Assembly (NCBI GenBank): GCA_033763655.1
Contig: JANRKD010000014.1
Coordinates: forward strand, 1-41,542
Length of the DNA stretch: 41,542 nt
Source: QFOX01 sp033763655
GTDB taxonomy: Bacteria; Pseudomonadota; Alphaproteobacteria; Rickettsiales; UBA3002
Direction: 5' to 3'
The position numbers and the translations under genes were made by a program. The notes under the pieces are model-generated. The model was given only the letters and a program-made list of their open reading frames with translations, had not been told where the DNA came from and did not search any database. Positions 24,849-32,034 of this stretch are shown piece by piece (the stretch's first letter is position 1; every line of letters begins with the position of its first letter).

Positions 24849-26693
24849 ATGAACGCCCTTAGCTTACGCACCAAGATTACCACCCTTTCCCTTATTGTAC
24901 TGGTCAGTGTCATGGCCCTCGCCTACACGGGCTACCGCGCGGTCGATGAAATGCTGGCGCTGACCGAGCTCGATACCGTCAATACCGCCGTGCACGGGCA
25001 GATGCAGCTCGACATGCTGCACGACGCCATCAACAGCGATGTGCATAGTGCGACGGCAGCCCTCATCGACAAGGACCCCAAAGCGCTGGAAGCAGTAGAG
25101 GAGGTTTTGAAGGGGCATCAGGAAGCGGCAATGCTCACCATTAAGGAGCTTGACGCATTGTCCCTCATCCCTGAGGTAAAAGAATCCCTGACGACGGCGA
25201 CGTCGCGTTTCGCCGCTTACGCCAAAAAAGCTTCGGAGTTCACAGCCCTCGTTCGTTTGGACATTGCCAACGCCACCACCGCCAGCAATACCGCTTACAC
25301 GGATTTTCAACATGCTTTCACGCAAATGGAAACCGATCTTGGCACGGCGGGAGAAAAGATTCTGGCGTGGTCGAAGCAGATCAAAGACGCCGGCATTGCC
25401 ACCGCCGCACACGAAAAGAAATTTCTATTACTGATGCTCTCGATCGCGCTGGCGATTGCGGCTTTCATGCCCATCTACCTGCATTTTAGCATCTTTAAAC
25501 CGCTGCACCGCATTGTTACCGTATCGGACGCACTGGCCAACGAAGAGTACGACATCGCAATCACCGAGGCCGTGCGGCACGACGAAATCGGCAAGCTTGG
25601 CAAATCGTTGCACGCGCTGCGCGATAAGGCTGCCGCCGCCTTCCACCTAAAAAACATGGTCGATGAAATGCCCGCCGCGTTGATGACGGTGGATGTGAAA
25701 GACAACCTGAAAATCAATTATTTCAACAAGGCCTCCGGAAAGTTGATGCAGACATTGCAAACCTACCTGCCGGTGTCGGCGGATAAAATCCTCGGGCAGA
25801 GCGTCGATATTTTCCATAAAAATCCGAAACACCAGCGCGAATTGCTCGCCAACCCGAATAACCTGCCGCACCATGCGCGGATTAAAATCGGGCCGGAAAC
25901 CATCAGCCTGATTGTCGGCGCGATCCGCAACAAAAGCGGCGATTACACCGGTGCCATGCTGACCTGGGAGCTGGTGACACAGCACGCCAAACTCGCCGAC
26001 GATTTTGAAAGCTCCATCGGCTCAATGTCGAGCCAGGTGGGGGCCTCGGCCACCGTGCTGCAGGAGCGCGCCACCTCGCTGCAGGGCGCGATTGAGGAGC
26101 TGTCGGTCTCGGCGCTTGAAATCAGCAAGCGTGTGCATGATTCGCTCGCCATCGTGCGCGAAGCGGTGGAAACCGGCACCAACGCCACCACCCTGACCAC
26201 CCAGCTCGCCGCTTCGGCGGATAAAATCACCAACGTGGTGACGCTCATCCGCTCGATTGCCGAAAAAACCAACCTGCTGGCCCTCAACGCCACCATCGAA
26301 TCGGCGCGCGCAGGCGATGCGGGCAAAGGCTTCGCCGTGGTGGCTAACGAGGTCAAAACCCTCGCCAGCCAGACCGCCAACGCCATTGTCGAAATCACCA
26401 ACCAGATCTCGGAAATGCAGCAGGCGGCGGGCAATACCGCAGGCGCCATCGCCCAGATGTCGCAGATCGTGCAGCAGGTGAATGTTATCTCGACCACCAT
26501 TGCCGGCACCGTCGAGGAGCAGCAGGCGGCGACGGCGGAAATCGCCCGCAACATCAGCGGGCTGAGCGATGGCAACACCAGCCACGGCGTTATGGCCTCG
26601 ACCATCATGGGCATGGCGGTGCAATTGTCGGAAGTCAGCACCCACCTGCAAAGCGAGTGCGACGGCTTCCTCGAAAAAGTGCGCGCGATTTAG
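24849..26693 (+). CDS. Methyl-accepting chemotaxis protein with HAMP and PAS domains
   Basis: This 614-residue chemoreceptor has TM1 at about 10-28 (ITTLSLIVLVSVMALAYTGY) and TM2 at about 197-216 (FLLLMLSIALAIAAFMPIY). A helical periplasmic domain lies between them. A HAMP-like segment (about 217-268, FKPLHRIVTVSDALANEEYD) follows. A PAS-like domain (about 275-380, DEMPAALMTVDVKDNLKINY to TGAMLTWELVT) suggests internal or redox sensing. The signalling tip is KTNLLALNATIESARAGDAG followed by GFAVVANEVKTLASQ. The ATG at 24849 has GCAGGAG 7 nt upstream. No adaptation pentapeptide is present at the C-terminus. It is transcribed divergently from the other MCP. Confidence 0.93.
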   Translation: MNALSLRTKITTLSLIVLVSVMALAYTGYRAVDEMLALTELDTVNTAVHGQMQLDMLHDAINSDVHSATAALIDKDPKALEAVEEVLKGHQEAAMLTIKELDALSLIPEVKESLTTATSRFAAYAKKASEFTALVRLDIANATTASNTAYTDFQHAFTQMETDLGTAGEKILAWSKQIKDAGIATAAHEKKFLLLMLSIALAIAAFMPIYLHFSIFKPLHRIVTVSDALANEEYDIAITEAVRHDEIGKLGKSLHALRDKAAAAFHLKNMVDEMPAALMTVDVKDNLKINYFNKASGKLMQTLQTYLPVSADKILGQSVDIFHKNPKHQRELLANPNNLPHHARIKIGPETISLIVGAIRNKSGDYTGAMLTWELVTQHAKLADDFESSIGSMSSQVGASATVLQERATSLQGAIEELSVSALEISKRVHDSLAIVREAVETGTNATTLTTQLAASADKITNVVTLIRSIAEKTNLLALNATIESARAGDAGKGFAVVANEVKTLASQTANAIVEITNQISEMQQAAGNTAGAIAQMSQIVQQVNVISTTIAGTVEEQQAATAEIARNISGLSDGNTSHGVMASTIMGMAVQLSEVSTHLQSECDGFLEKVRAI

Positions 26694-26696
26694 AGC

Positions 26697-26831
26697 ACGG
26701 CATGACAAAGGAGAGGATGGGTGGCATTTCCTCCTACTCCTTTCGCCTGAGGCACTCCCGCTCCCCCGCGAGGGGGGAGCAAAGGAAGGTTTGTGGCCAA
26801 ACTGGATTACTACGCTTCGCTCGCCATGACG
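26697..26831. repeat. Composite intergenic repeat, interrupted copy
   Basis: The left part CGGCATGACAAAGGAGAGGATGG and the right part 26795-26831 (GGCCAAACTGGATT…CGCTTCGCTCGCCATGACG) match the repeat at 31235-31295. There the two parts are adjacent. Here about 69 bp separate them, including a hairpin GCTCCCCC-GCGA-GGGGGGAGC (26759-26779). It looks like one small palindromic element inserted into another. Confidence 0.65.
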
Positions 26832-26847
26832 ATGGAGGGGTTTTACC

Positions 26848-26872
26848 AAAAAAAAACGCGCTAAGCGCCGTT
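26848..26872 (-). terminator. Terminator of PhoU-like gene, overlapping its stop codon
   Basis: On the minus strand AACGGCGC-TTA-GCGCGTT is followed by a run of T (complement of 26848-26856). The stop codon TAG of the gene lies within this hairpin, so the last codons double as terminator stem. Confidence 0.65.
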
Positions 26873-27532
26873 TGCGTGCTTGTCGTATTTGGCTGCGAAG
26901 TGAACCATGTGGCTTATTTTCATAATTTCAACCGCCATATCCGCCGCCTGCTCCAGATTCTTTGCCACCAGCAGGATATGCGTTTCATCATCCGCCGTGG
27001 ATTGGTGCGTATGCAGGCGCAACAGGATGCTGCGGTAGGCCTTCTGCACCGCCGCGCCGTGGGCCAGCAATTGCTGCGTCGCCTCGGGGTCGTATTCGAG
27101 CACCTGCCCGAGGGCCAGCGGCATCATCGCCGCAAGGGCCGTGATGGCCGTGTGCAGCTCGCCGCGAATCGCCGCATCCAGCGGATGCCCGATGCGGCTT
27201 AGGCGCTTGGCGCAATTTTTGACCTTATCCGCCGAGCCTTCAAGCGTCGCCGCGATTTTGATCGCCGCCAGCACAAAGCGCAAATCCTCGCCCGCGATGC
27301 CGAATTTGTTGATAATCGCCGCCACCGCACTATCGACCTGCATCTCGGTGGCGTTGACGGTTTTATCAATCGCCTTGGCCTGACCGAACGTGTGCTCGTC
27401 GGCGCTGTCGAGCGCCGGGGGCAGCAGAGCAATCAGTTGCTGCGTGCTGTCGCCCATGCTCATGAGCATGGAAAATAGCTGCTGCAGCGCGTCATCCAGC
27501 CCTTTGAATGCGTGGTTGTCGAAACGGATCAT
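26861..27532 (-). CDS. PhoU-like helical domain protein
   Basis: This 223-residue protein has the two three-helix-bundle repeats of the PhoU family, whose members regulate phosphate uptake and signalling at the membrane. Family-like segments are AKAIDKTVNATEMQVDSAV (about 52-70), AATLEGSADKVKNCAKRL (about 91-108) and LVAKNLEQAADMAVEIMK near the end. The acidic metal-binding pattern is partly kept. I chose the ATG complementary to 27530-27532 (MIRFDNHAF) because AGAGG precedes it; the frame extends 20 codons further to a GTG. No pst or phoBR genes are near, so it may be a stand-alone PhoU paralogue rather than the classical regulator. Confidence 0.8.
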   Translation of the reverse strand: MIRFDNHAFKGLDDALQQLFSMLMSMGDSTQQLIALLPPALDSADEHTFGQAKAIDKTVNATEMQVDSAVAAIINKFGIAGEDLRFVLAAIKIAATLEGSADKVKNCAKRLSRIGHPLDAAIRGELHTAITALAAMMPLALGQVLEYDPEATQQLLAHGAAVQKAYRSILLRLHTHQSTADDETHILLVAKNLEQAADMAVEIMKISHMVHFAAKYDKHANGA

Positions 27533-27633
27533 GTCGCGCCTCTGGTTTGTGCCGTCTGTAGTTTTTATCGCCGTAGCATATGTATAAGCCACGCGGAAGT
27601 ATAGTCCTTTGCGCCCGCACCCCGAATCGCGCG

Positions 27634-27661
27634 TTGCTTTTTTGCGGCATGTATCTATAAA
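27634..27661 (+). promoter_or_regulatory. Candidate leaderless promoter of GT9 gene
   Basis: TTGCTT (27634-27639) and TATAAA (27656-27661) are 16 nt apart. The -10 box ends 6 nt before the ATG at 27668, so the transcript would start at the initiation codon. No Shine-Dalgarno sequence exists there. Confidence 0.45.
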
Positions 27662-27667
27662 TATGCC

Positions 27668-28561
27668 ATGGCTTCACCGCAGATTCTAGTCATCGCGCCC
27701 ACCCGCATCGGCGATGCCATTCTGGCCACGAGCATTCTGGCGCATATCGAAAACATACACCCCGATGCCGAGGTGACGCTGGTCACCAGCACCCTTGCCG
27801 CTCCCCTGTTTGCGGGCTACCCGCAGCTTAAGCGCGCCCTTCCCGTCGTCAAGCAAACCTACAACCGCCACTGGCTGAAAGTCTGGCGCGCCACGGTCGG
27901 CACATTCTGGCAGGAAGTGTGGGATTTGCGAGCCTCCATCGTCACCTTCGCCGTGCGCACGAATCGCCGCCATTGGTTTCGCCCGCCGCCCGCGCCCCTT
28001 CCCAAAGTGCAGCAATATGCCGCCGCGTTTGCTACCGGCCCCCTGCCCGCCCCGCGCCTGTGGCCGCTTGCCGCGCATATGGCCGAAGCGGCAAGGCTGA
28101 TGCCCGAGGGGGAGCGCTTCCTGATTTTCGCACCGATTGCCAACTGGCCGCCGAAAGAATGGCCGCTGGCGCATTACATCACGCTCGCCCGCGCGCTGCT
28201 TGCCGGTGAGTATGCAGGCTACCGCCCCGTGCTGATCTGCGCCCCGGACGAGCGCCCGCGCGCCGCCGCCTTCGCCGAGGCGTTCGCGCAGACCGGCCTG
28301 CTCGATTTAAGCCGGGGCAACCATCATTTACTTACCATTTATGCCTGTATGCAGCGCGCCGCAGGCTTTGTGGGCAACGATTCGGGCCTCATGCACATGG
28401 CCAGCGCGGCGGGTATAAAAACCGTCGGGTTATTTGGCCCAACCCCCAACATCGGCGCGGACTACCCCCACACGCGCTACCTGTATGCGGAGGGGAAAGA
28501 TCTGGCCGGGCTGTCACCCGCAACCGTCCACACGCAGTTCGTCGCCCTGATGAACACTTAA
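27668..28561 (+). CDS. Glycosyltransferase family 9 (heptosyltransferase-like)
   Basis: GT9 enzymes transfer heptose from ADP-heptose to the lipopolysaccharide core at the inner face of the inner membrane. The 297-residue product shows the N-terminal APTRIGDAILATSIL (about 10-24). The C-terminal nucleotide-sugar site is GFVGNDSGLMHMASAAGIKTVGLFGPT (about 237-263, with the conserved D-S-G-L-x-H). The segment IFAPIANWPPKEWPL matches the family phosphate-binding region, where WPxKxWP is usual. The exact acceptor (core heptose I, II or other) cannot be told. The gene stands alone, with a likely leaderless promoter. Confidence 0.9.
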   Translation: MASPQILVIAPTRIGDAILATSILAHIENIHPDAEVTLVTSTLAAPLFAGYPQLKRALPVVKQTYNRHWLKVWRATVGTFWQEVWDLRASIVTFAVRTNRRHWFRPPPAPLPKVQQYAAAFATGPLPAPRLWPLAAHMAEAARLMPEGERFLIFAPIANWPPKEWPLAHYITLARALLAGEYAGYRPVLICAPDERPRAAAFAEAFAQTGLLDLSRGNHHLLTIYACMQRAAGFVGNDSGLMHMASAAGIKTVGLFGPTPNIGADYPHTRYLYAEGKDLAGLSPATVHTQFVALMNT

Positions 28562-28619
28562 ACCGCGCGTGCAGTAATCTCCCGCACTGCTTTACAAGCG
28601 GCGGAGAGTTCGTATGCTG

Positions 28620-28638
28620 TGCGGGTGAACCACCCGCA
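28620..28638 (+). promoter_or_regulatory. Hairpin in the leader of the MscS gene
   Basis: TGCGGGTG-AAC-CACCCGCA is a perfect 8-bp stem with a 3-nt loop, ending 12 nt before the ATG at 28651. It has no T-run, so it is not a normal terminator of the GT9 gene. It might affect translation initiation of mscS, where no Shine-Dalgarno sequence is seen. Confidence 0.4.
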
Positions 28639-28650
28639 ACGATTGCACGC

Positions 28651-29544
28651 ATGACCCTGCCTTCTTTCGAACATTTCAGCATCCCCGGCACGATTGATGC
28701 CTTGTCGCGCGCCTCGGTTACTTTTGGCGGCCTGACCATCAACCCTTATATCATCCTGAAAAGCCTGGTGGTGATTGCGGTGCTGCTGTGGCTGGCGAGC
28801 CTGGCCGTGCGCCACCTCGACCGCCGCCTGCGCCGCAGCGACATGCGCGCCAGCAACCGCGCCCTCGTGGTTAAAATCGTGCAGATTCTCCTCTATTTCC
28901 TCGTCTTTACCACCGGCATGCAGGTGCTGGGCATCAGCCTCACGGCGCTGAGCGTCTTTGGCGGCGCGCTGGGGGTCGGGCTTGGGTTCGGCTTACAGAA
29001 AATCGCTTCGAACTTTGTCAGCGGCATTATCCTGCTGTTTGAAAAATCAATCGAAGTCGGCGATCTCATCGAGCTGGCGGATGGCACCACCGGCTTCGTA
29101 CGCCGGACCAACGCCCGCTACACGCTGCTTGAAACGCATGACGGCAAAGCCATCCTGATTCCCAACGAGGAGTTTATCAGCCAGCGTGTCATCAGCTGGA
29201 CGCACACGGATAAACTGGCGCGGGTGATGGTTACCGTCACCATCGCCTATGGTAGCGACGTGGCACTCGCCCAGAAACTGATGGTCGCAGCGGCAGATGC
29301 CCACCCCAAACGCATCCGCGCGCGCCCGTCGCTTGCCGTGCTGCACGCGTTTGCGGAGAGTGGGCTGGAACTGCATCTCTATTTCTGGGTGGCGGATGTC
29401 ACCGATGGCCGCATGGAGCCCAAAAGCGAGATTATGCTCGCCATTCTGCAGGCCTTTAACGCGCACCATATCGAAATTCCCTACCCGCAGCGCGAAGTGC
29501 GCCTGCTGGGCGCTGCCGGGGCAGGCATCGGCGGTACGGTATGA
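28651..29544 (+). CDS. Mechanosensitive ion channel, MscS family
   Basis: MscS channels open on membrane tension and release solutes during hypo-osmotic shock. The 297-residue product has three membrane segments, at about 30-50 (YIILKSLVVIAVLLWLASLA), 70-90 (IVQILLYFLVFTTGMQVLG) and the pore helix. The pore helix, VFGGALGVGLGFGLQKIASN (about 102-121), has the glycine/alanine packing pattern typical of MscS. The beta domain follows with FEKSIEVGDLIEL and ILIPNEEFISQRVISW. Its stop overlaps the next start as ATGA, so it is coupled to the deacylase-like gene. Confidence 0.94.
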   Translation: MTLPSFEHFSIPGTIDALSRASVTFGGLTINPYIILKSLVVIAVLLWLASLAVRHLDRRLRRSDMRASNRALVVKIVQILLYFLVFTTGMQVLGISLTALSVFGGALGVGLGFGLQKIASNFVSGIILLFEKSIEVGDLIELADGTTGFVRRTNARYTLLETHDGKAILIPNEEFISQRVISWTHTDKLARVMVTVTIAYGSDVALAQKLMVAAADAHPKRIRARPSLAVLHAFAESGLELHLYFWVADVTDGRMEPKSEIMLAILQAFNAHHIEIPYPQREVRLLGAAGAGIGGTV

Positions 29545-30548
29545 GCCTGCTCACCATCGGCGGCGAAGAAATTCCTGCAGGCGAGCGGCGACAACTGGCC
29601 CTCACCGTCGCCAAGCTCTATGATTTCACCGACATGAAAATCCCCGTCGAGGTGGTGCGCGGGCAGGAGCCGGGGCCGACCCTGTTTGTCTCGGCCGCCA
29701 TCCATGGCGATGAAATCAACGGGGTCGATATTGTCCGCCGCCTGCTGAAACACCGCCTGCTGAAATCCATCAAAGGCACGCTGATCGCCATCCCGATTGT
29801 CAATGTCTTTGGCTTTAACGACAAATCGCGCTACCTGCCCGACCGGCGCGACCTCAACCGCAGCTTCCCGGGGGCCGAGCATGGCTCGCTGGCCAGCCAG
29901 ATCGCCTACATGTTCCGCACCGAGATTGTCAGCCAATCGACCCACGGCATCGACCTGCACACCGGCGCCATCCATCGGCGCAACCTGCCGCAGATCCGCG
30001 CCGACCTGTCGCAGCCGCACACCCTCGAACTCGCCAGCGCCTTCGGGGCGCCCGTCATCCTCGATGCCTCCCCGCGCGACGGCAGCCTGCGCGAAATGGT
30101 GGATGAGAAAAAAATTCCCATGCTGCTCTACGAGGCAGGCACCGCCCTGCGCTTCGACCATCGGGCGGCGCTGCTTGGGGTCGAGGGTATCCTCAATGTC
30201 ATGCGCCACATTGGCATGCTGCCGCCGCTGAAGCTGAAAACCAGCGCCATGCAGCCGTACATCGCCCGTTCGAGCCAATGGGTGCGCGCGCCGATTAGCG
30301 GTATTTTTGTCACCCGCAAAAAACTGGGCGAGCGCGTGGTGAAAGGCGACAAGCTCGGCTTCATTACTAACCCGTTTGGCGACTATGAATATGCCATTCT
30401 TTCCCCACTGGATGGGGTGATTATCGGCAACTCAATTCTGCCGCTCGCCAACGAGGGGGACGGGATTTATCACATCGCCACCTTCGACGCCGACCATAAA
30501 ATGCGCGAAGAAGAGCTTTATCCCTATATTGATCCAGACCTTATGTGA
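29541..30548 (+). CDS. Succinylglutamate desuccinylase/aspartoacylase family protein
   Basis: This zinc carboxypeptidase-like enzyme hydrolyses an N-acyl amino acid or related amide. The 335-residue product has the zinc motif HGDEINGVD (about 52-60), the substrate loop DRRDLNRSFPG (about 100-110) and DLHTGAIHR (about 136-144) carrying the third zinc ligand. A catalytic Glu fits MLLYEAGTALRFD. The C-terminal part (about 250-320) is a lipoyl-like beta domain, as in the non-arginine-catabolic branch often found with RimK-type ligases. Here the neighbour is an MscS channel instead, overlapping by 4 nt. The substrate is unknown and the AstE role is unlikely because no other ast gene is present. 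Confidence 0.88.
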   Translation: MSLLTIGGEEIPAGERRQLALTVAKLYDFTDMKIPVEVVRGQEPGPTLFVSAAIHGDEINGVDIVRRLLKHRLLKSIKGTLIAIPIVNVFGFNDKSRYLPDRRDLNRSFPGAEHGSLASQIAYMFRTEIVSQSTHGIDLHTGAIHRRNLPQIRADLSQPHTLELASAFGAPVILDASPRDGSLREMVDEKKIPMLLYEAGTALRFDHRAALLGVEGILNVMRHIGMLPPLKLKTSAMQPYIARSSQWVRAPISGIFVTRKKLGERVVKGDKLGFITNPFGDYEYAILSPLDGVIIGNSILPLANEGDGIYHIATFDADHKMREEELYPYIDPDLM

Positions 30549-30556
30549 AGGCAAAG

Positions 30557-30579
30557 AACTAGGCAATTATTGCCTAGTT
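30557..30579. promoter_or_regulatory. Palindromic operator or enhancer site 1
   Basis: AACTAGGCAAT-T-ATTGCCTAGTT is a perfect 11-bp inverted repeat around one central base. Its centre (30568) lies about 165 bp upstream of the start predicted from the sigma-54-like element at 30707. The core TAGGCAATTATTGCCTA is repeated exactly at 30599-30615. Confidence 0.7.
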
Positions 30580-30598
30580 TGGAGTTAATTGCCGCATA

Positions 30599-30615
30599 TA
30601 GGCAATTATTGCCTA
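30599..30615. promoter_or_regulatory. Palindromic operator or enhancer site 2
   Basis: TAGGCAAT-T-ATTGCCTA repeats the core of site 1 exactly, with centres 39 bp apart. A half-site AATTGCC lies between them at 30587-30593. Paired palindromes 120-170 bp upstream suit a sigma-54 activator, but a repressor of another promoter is possible. Confidence 0.7.
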
Positions 30616-30706
30616 GCTGGCATCAAAATCGAGCGCCGTGGACGACTCGCCTATGCACGCAAATTACTCCTTAAACATCAATTGCTTGCCAGAGTCATCC
30701 GCAGAG

Positions 30707-30722
30707 TTGGCATAGGGGTTGC
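30707..30722 (+). promoter_or_regulatory. Candidate sigma-54 (-24/-12) promoter
   Basis: TTGGCATAGGGGTTGC has GG at 30709-30710 and GC at 30721-30722 with the required 10 nt between them. It agrees with TTGGCAx-N4-TTGC apart from T for C after TGGCA. The ATG of the small gene lies about 38 nt past the predicted start site near 30734, leaving room for the leader with its ribosome binding site. Confidence 0.5.
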
Positions 30723-30771
30723 ATATCTTTGGTCAAGCGTCAGCAAGGCGCAGCAAACTCAGGGGGTGTTT

Positions 30772-30987
30772 ATGACCAAACAACAGCGCGAAGTCCATGC
30801 AACCATTCAATCCATGGCAGAGGAGCAAGTTTTATTCCTGAAAAACCGCTATAAAATGGACGCTGAGGAAATCATCAGCCTCTACACCGGCCAGAAGGTG
30901 AAGGATGCGACCTACTCCGACGCCATCGCCTCCATCATGGTTTTCAACAGCAGCAACGCCAAACAACACGGCTTTATCGCCTCTTAA
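30772..30987 (+). CDS. Small unrecognised protein, 71 residues
   Basis: I do not recognise this protein. It starts MTKQQREVHATIQ, contains FLKNRYKMDAEEIISLY, and ends NAKQHGFIAS. It lacks Cys and Trp and has no signal peptide or membrane segment. The pattern suggests a small helical cytoplasmic protein. The ATG at 30772 follows GGGGGTGTTT, which serves as ribosome binding site. The frame is open upstream to 30589, but that part covers the palindrome and promoter-like element, so I exclude it. The gene is a single-gene unit: two palindromes, a sigma-54-like element, this frame, and a strong terminator at 31079. In a motile bacterium it could belong to the flagellar or nitrogen regulon, which is inference. 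Confidence 0.72.
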   Translation: MTKQQREVHATIQSMAEEQVLFLKNRYKMDAEEIISLYTGQKVKDATYSDAIASIMVFNSSNAKQHGFIAS

Positions 30988-31078
30988 TTTATTGCCTGAA
31001 TAAAAAGCAACAAGTCACTGGCAAGCAACCTTATTGCGTCGCGCTTCGGCCGACACCACGAAACACACCATCCTAACT

Positions 31079-31107
31079 GGGCCATTCGCAAGAATGGCCC
31101 TTTTTTT
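31079..31107 (+). terminator. Strong rho-independent terminator
   Basis: GGGCCATTC-GCAA-GAATGGCCC followed by seven T (31101-31107). The 9-bp perfect stem with a GNRA-type tetraloop is about 90 nt past the stop of the 71-residue gene. Confidence 0.9.
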
Positions 31108-31179
31108 ACCTCCGACACGCCTCTTTTTCCGCTCTTTTCTTATCCCCCAGCCGTCACCCCAACCCACCCCATCCCCACA

Positions 31180-31243
31180 TGTCACCCCGCATTGATTGCG
31201 GGGTCCACCTTAAGATGGATGCCGCCATAAAGACGGCATGACG
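31180..31243. repeat. Double-hairpin palindromic repeat (includes ATGCC…GGCAT type, copy 2)
   Basis: The first hairpin is ACCCCGCA-TTGAT-TGCGGGGT (31184-31204). It is followed by a short CCACCTTAAGATGG inverted stretch and a second hairpin ATGCCG…CGGCAT (31219-31239). The whole unit begins TGTCA and ends TGACG, an imperfect inverted frame. The second hairpin corresponds to 7216-7236 with compensating arm changes. Confidence 0.7.
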
Positions 31244-31258
31244 AGGGGAGAGAATGGC

Positions 31259-31295
31259 GGCCAAACTGGATTGCCGCGCTTCGCTCGCAATGACG
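31259..31295. repeat. Dispersed repeat GGCCAAACTGGATT…, copy 2
   Basis: This copy differs from 26795-26831 at only a few positions (GGCCAAACTGGATTGCCGCG versus GGCCAAACTGGATTACTACG at the left end). The right end CGCTTCGCTCGCAATGACG is nearly the same. Confidence 0.8.
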
Positions 31296-31351
31296 CGCGG
31301 GGCGGGGGTGGTGCCACGCGACTCTCGACTCTCACCGCTCGACTCTTCCCT

Positions 31352-31470
31352 TGCCGCTTCCCTCACCCCAGCCCTCTCCTGCCTGCGGGAGAGGGGGCGA
31401 CTCCTCTTGCTGGCCACCGTCCTCTATTCACTTCACTTTCTTCGCTGACTACCGGCTACTGGCTACTGGC
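31352..31470. repeat. Dispersed repeat with REP hairpin, copy B
   Basis: This is the homologue of 7266-7379, beginning TGCCGCTTCCCTCACCCC and ending in ACCGGCTACTGGCTACTGGC. The REP core here reads CCCTCTCCTGCCTGCGGGAGAGGG, in which part of the left arm has drifted. It lies 13 nt from the end of hisI. Confidence 0.8.
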
Positions 31471-31483
31471 AACGGACGGAAGC

Positions 31484-31942
31484 TTACAGAATCGTCGGAT
31501 TGGGCGCGTCGCCGTAGATTTTTTTCGGGTCGAACATTTTTTCGGATTCCTTGAATTCAAGCGAAGCTCCGGCTGCTTTCCCCGTCGGCACGGCGCGGTA
31601 AAAGCACGAGCGATAGCCCACATGGCAGCTTGCGTCGCCGGGGATTTCAACCGCAATCCACACTGCGTCCTGATCGTCGTCGATGCGCATCTCGACCACT
31701 TTCTGCACTAGCCCAGAGGTCGCGCCCTTATGCCACAGCACCTTGCGGCTGCGGCTGTAGTAATGCGCCTCGCCGGTCTCGATGGTTCTGGCGAGCGCCT
31801 CGGCATTCATGTAGCCAAGCATCAGCACCTCACCCGTGCCGGCCGCTGTGGTGACGCAGGCAATCAGCCCGTGTTCATCGAATTTCGGGGCAAGCTCGGT
31901 GCCTTCTTCGACCTGTTCGATAGTGACGCGCTTTGAAAACAT
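31484..31942 (-). CDS. hisI: Phosphoribosyl-AMP cyclohydrolase
   Basis: HisI opens the adenine ring of phosphoribosyl-AMP in histidine biosynthesis. The 152-residue product is the stand-alone cyclohydrolase. It shows VLMLGYMNAEAL (about 39-50), the core YYSRSRKVLWHKGATSG (about 61-77), the metal-binding Asp triad in RIDDDQDAVW, and cysteines in SCHVGYRSCFYR. The fused HisE domain of enterobacteria is absent, as expected in alphaproteobacteria. The start is the ATG complementary to 31940-31942. It follows virB9 on the same strand after 92 nt. It is not near other his genes in this window. Confidence 0.95.
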   Translation of the reverse strand: MFSKRVTIEQVEEGTELAPKFDEHGLIACVTTAAGTGEVLMLGYMNAEALARTIETGEAHYYSRSRKVLWHKGATSGLVQKVVEMRIDDDQDAVWIAVEIPGDASCHVGYRSCFYRAVPTGKAAGASLEFKESEKMFDPKKIYGDAPNPTIL

Positions 31943-32034
31943 AACAATCCCGTGAGCTGGTGAACGCGGCCCGTTATAGGCGGTTTTTTCGCCGCTGCCA
32001 GTAAAAATAATGCAGCTCCGCGCCCTATCAAAGC

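Larger units (their letters stand above)
31108..31483. other. 376-bp intergenic repeat cluster
   Basis: No gene is supported here. The stretch carries at least three repeat elements in series, annotated separately at 31180-31243, 31259-31295 and 31352-31470. The latter two recur near 26795 and 7266. The cluster ends 13 nt before the hisI stop, so the repeats fill the space between two transcription units facing each other. Confidence 0.7.

Noticed and set aside
30589..30771. N-terminal extension of the 71-residue protein
   Set aside because: It would translate through the second palindrome and the -24/-12 element; the internal ATG at 30772 has a better ribosome binding site.
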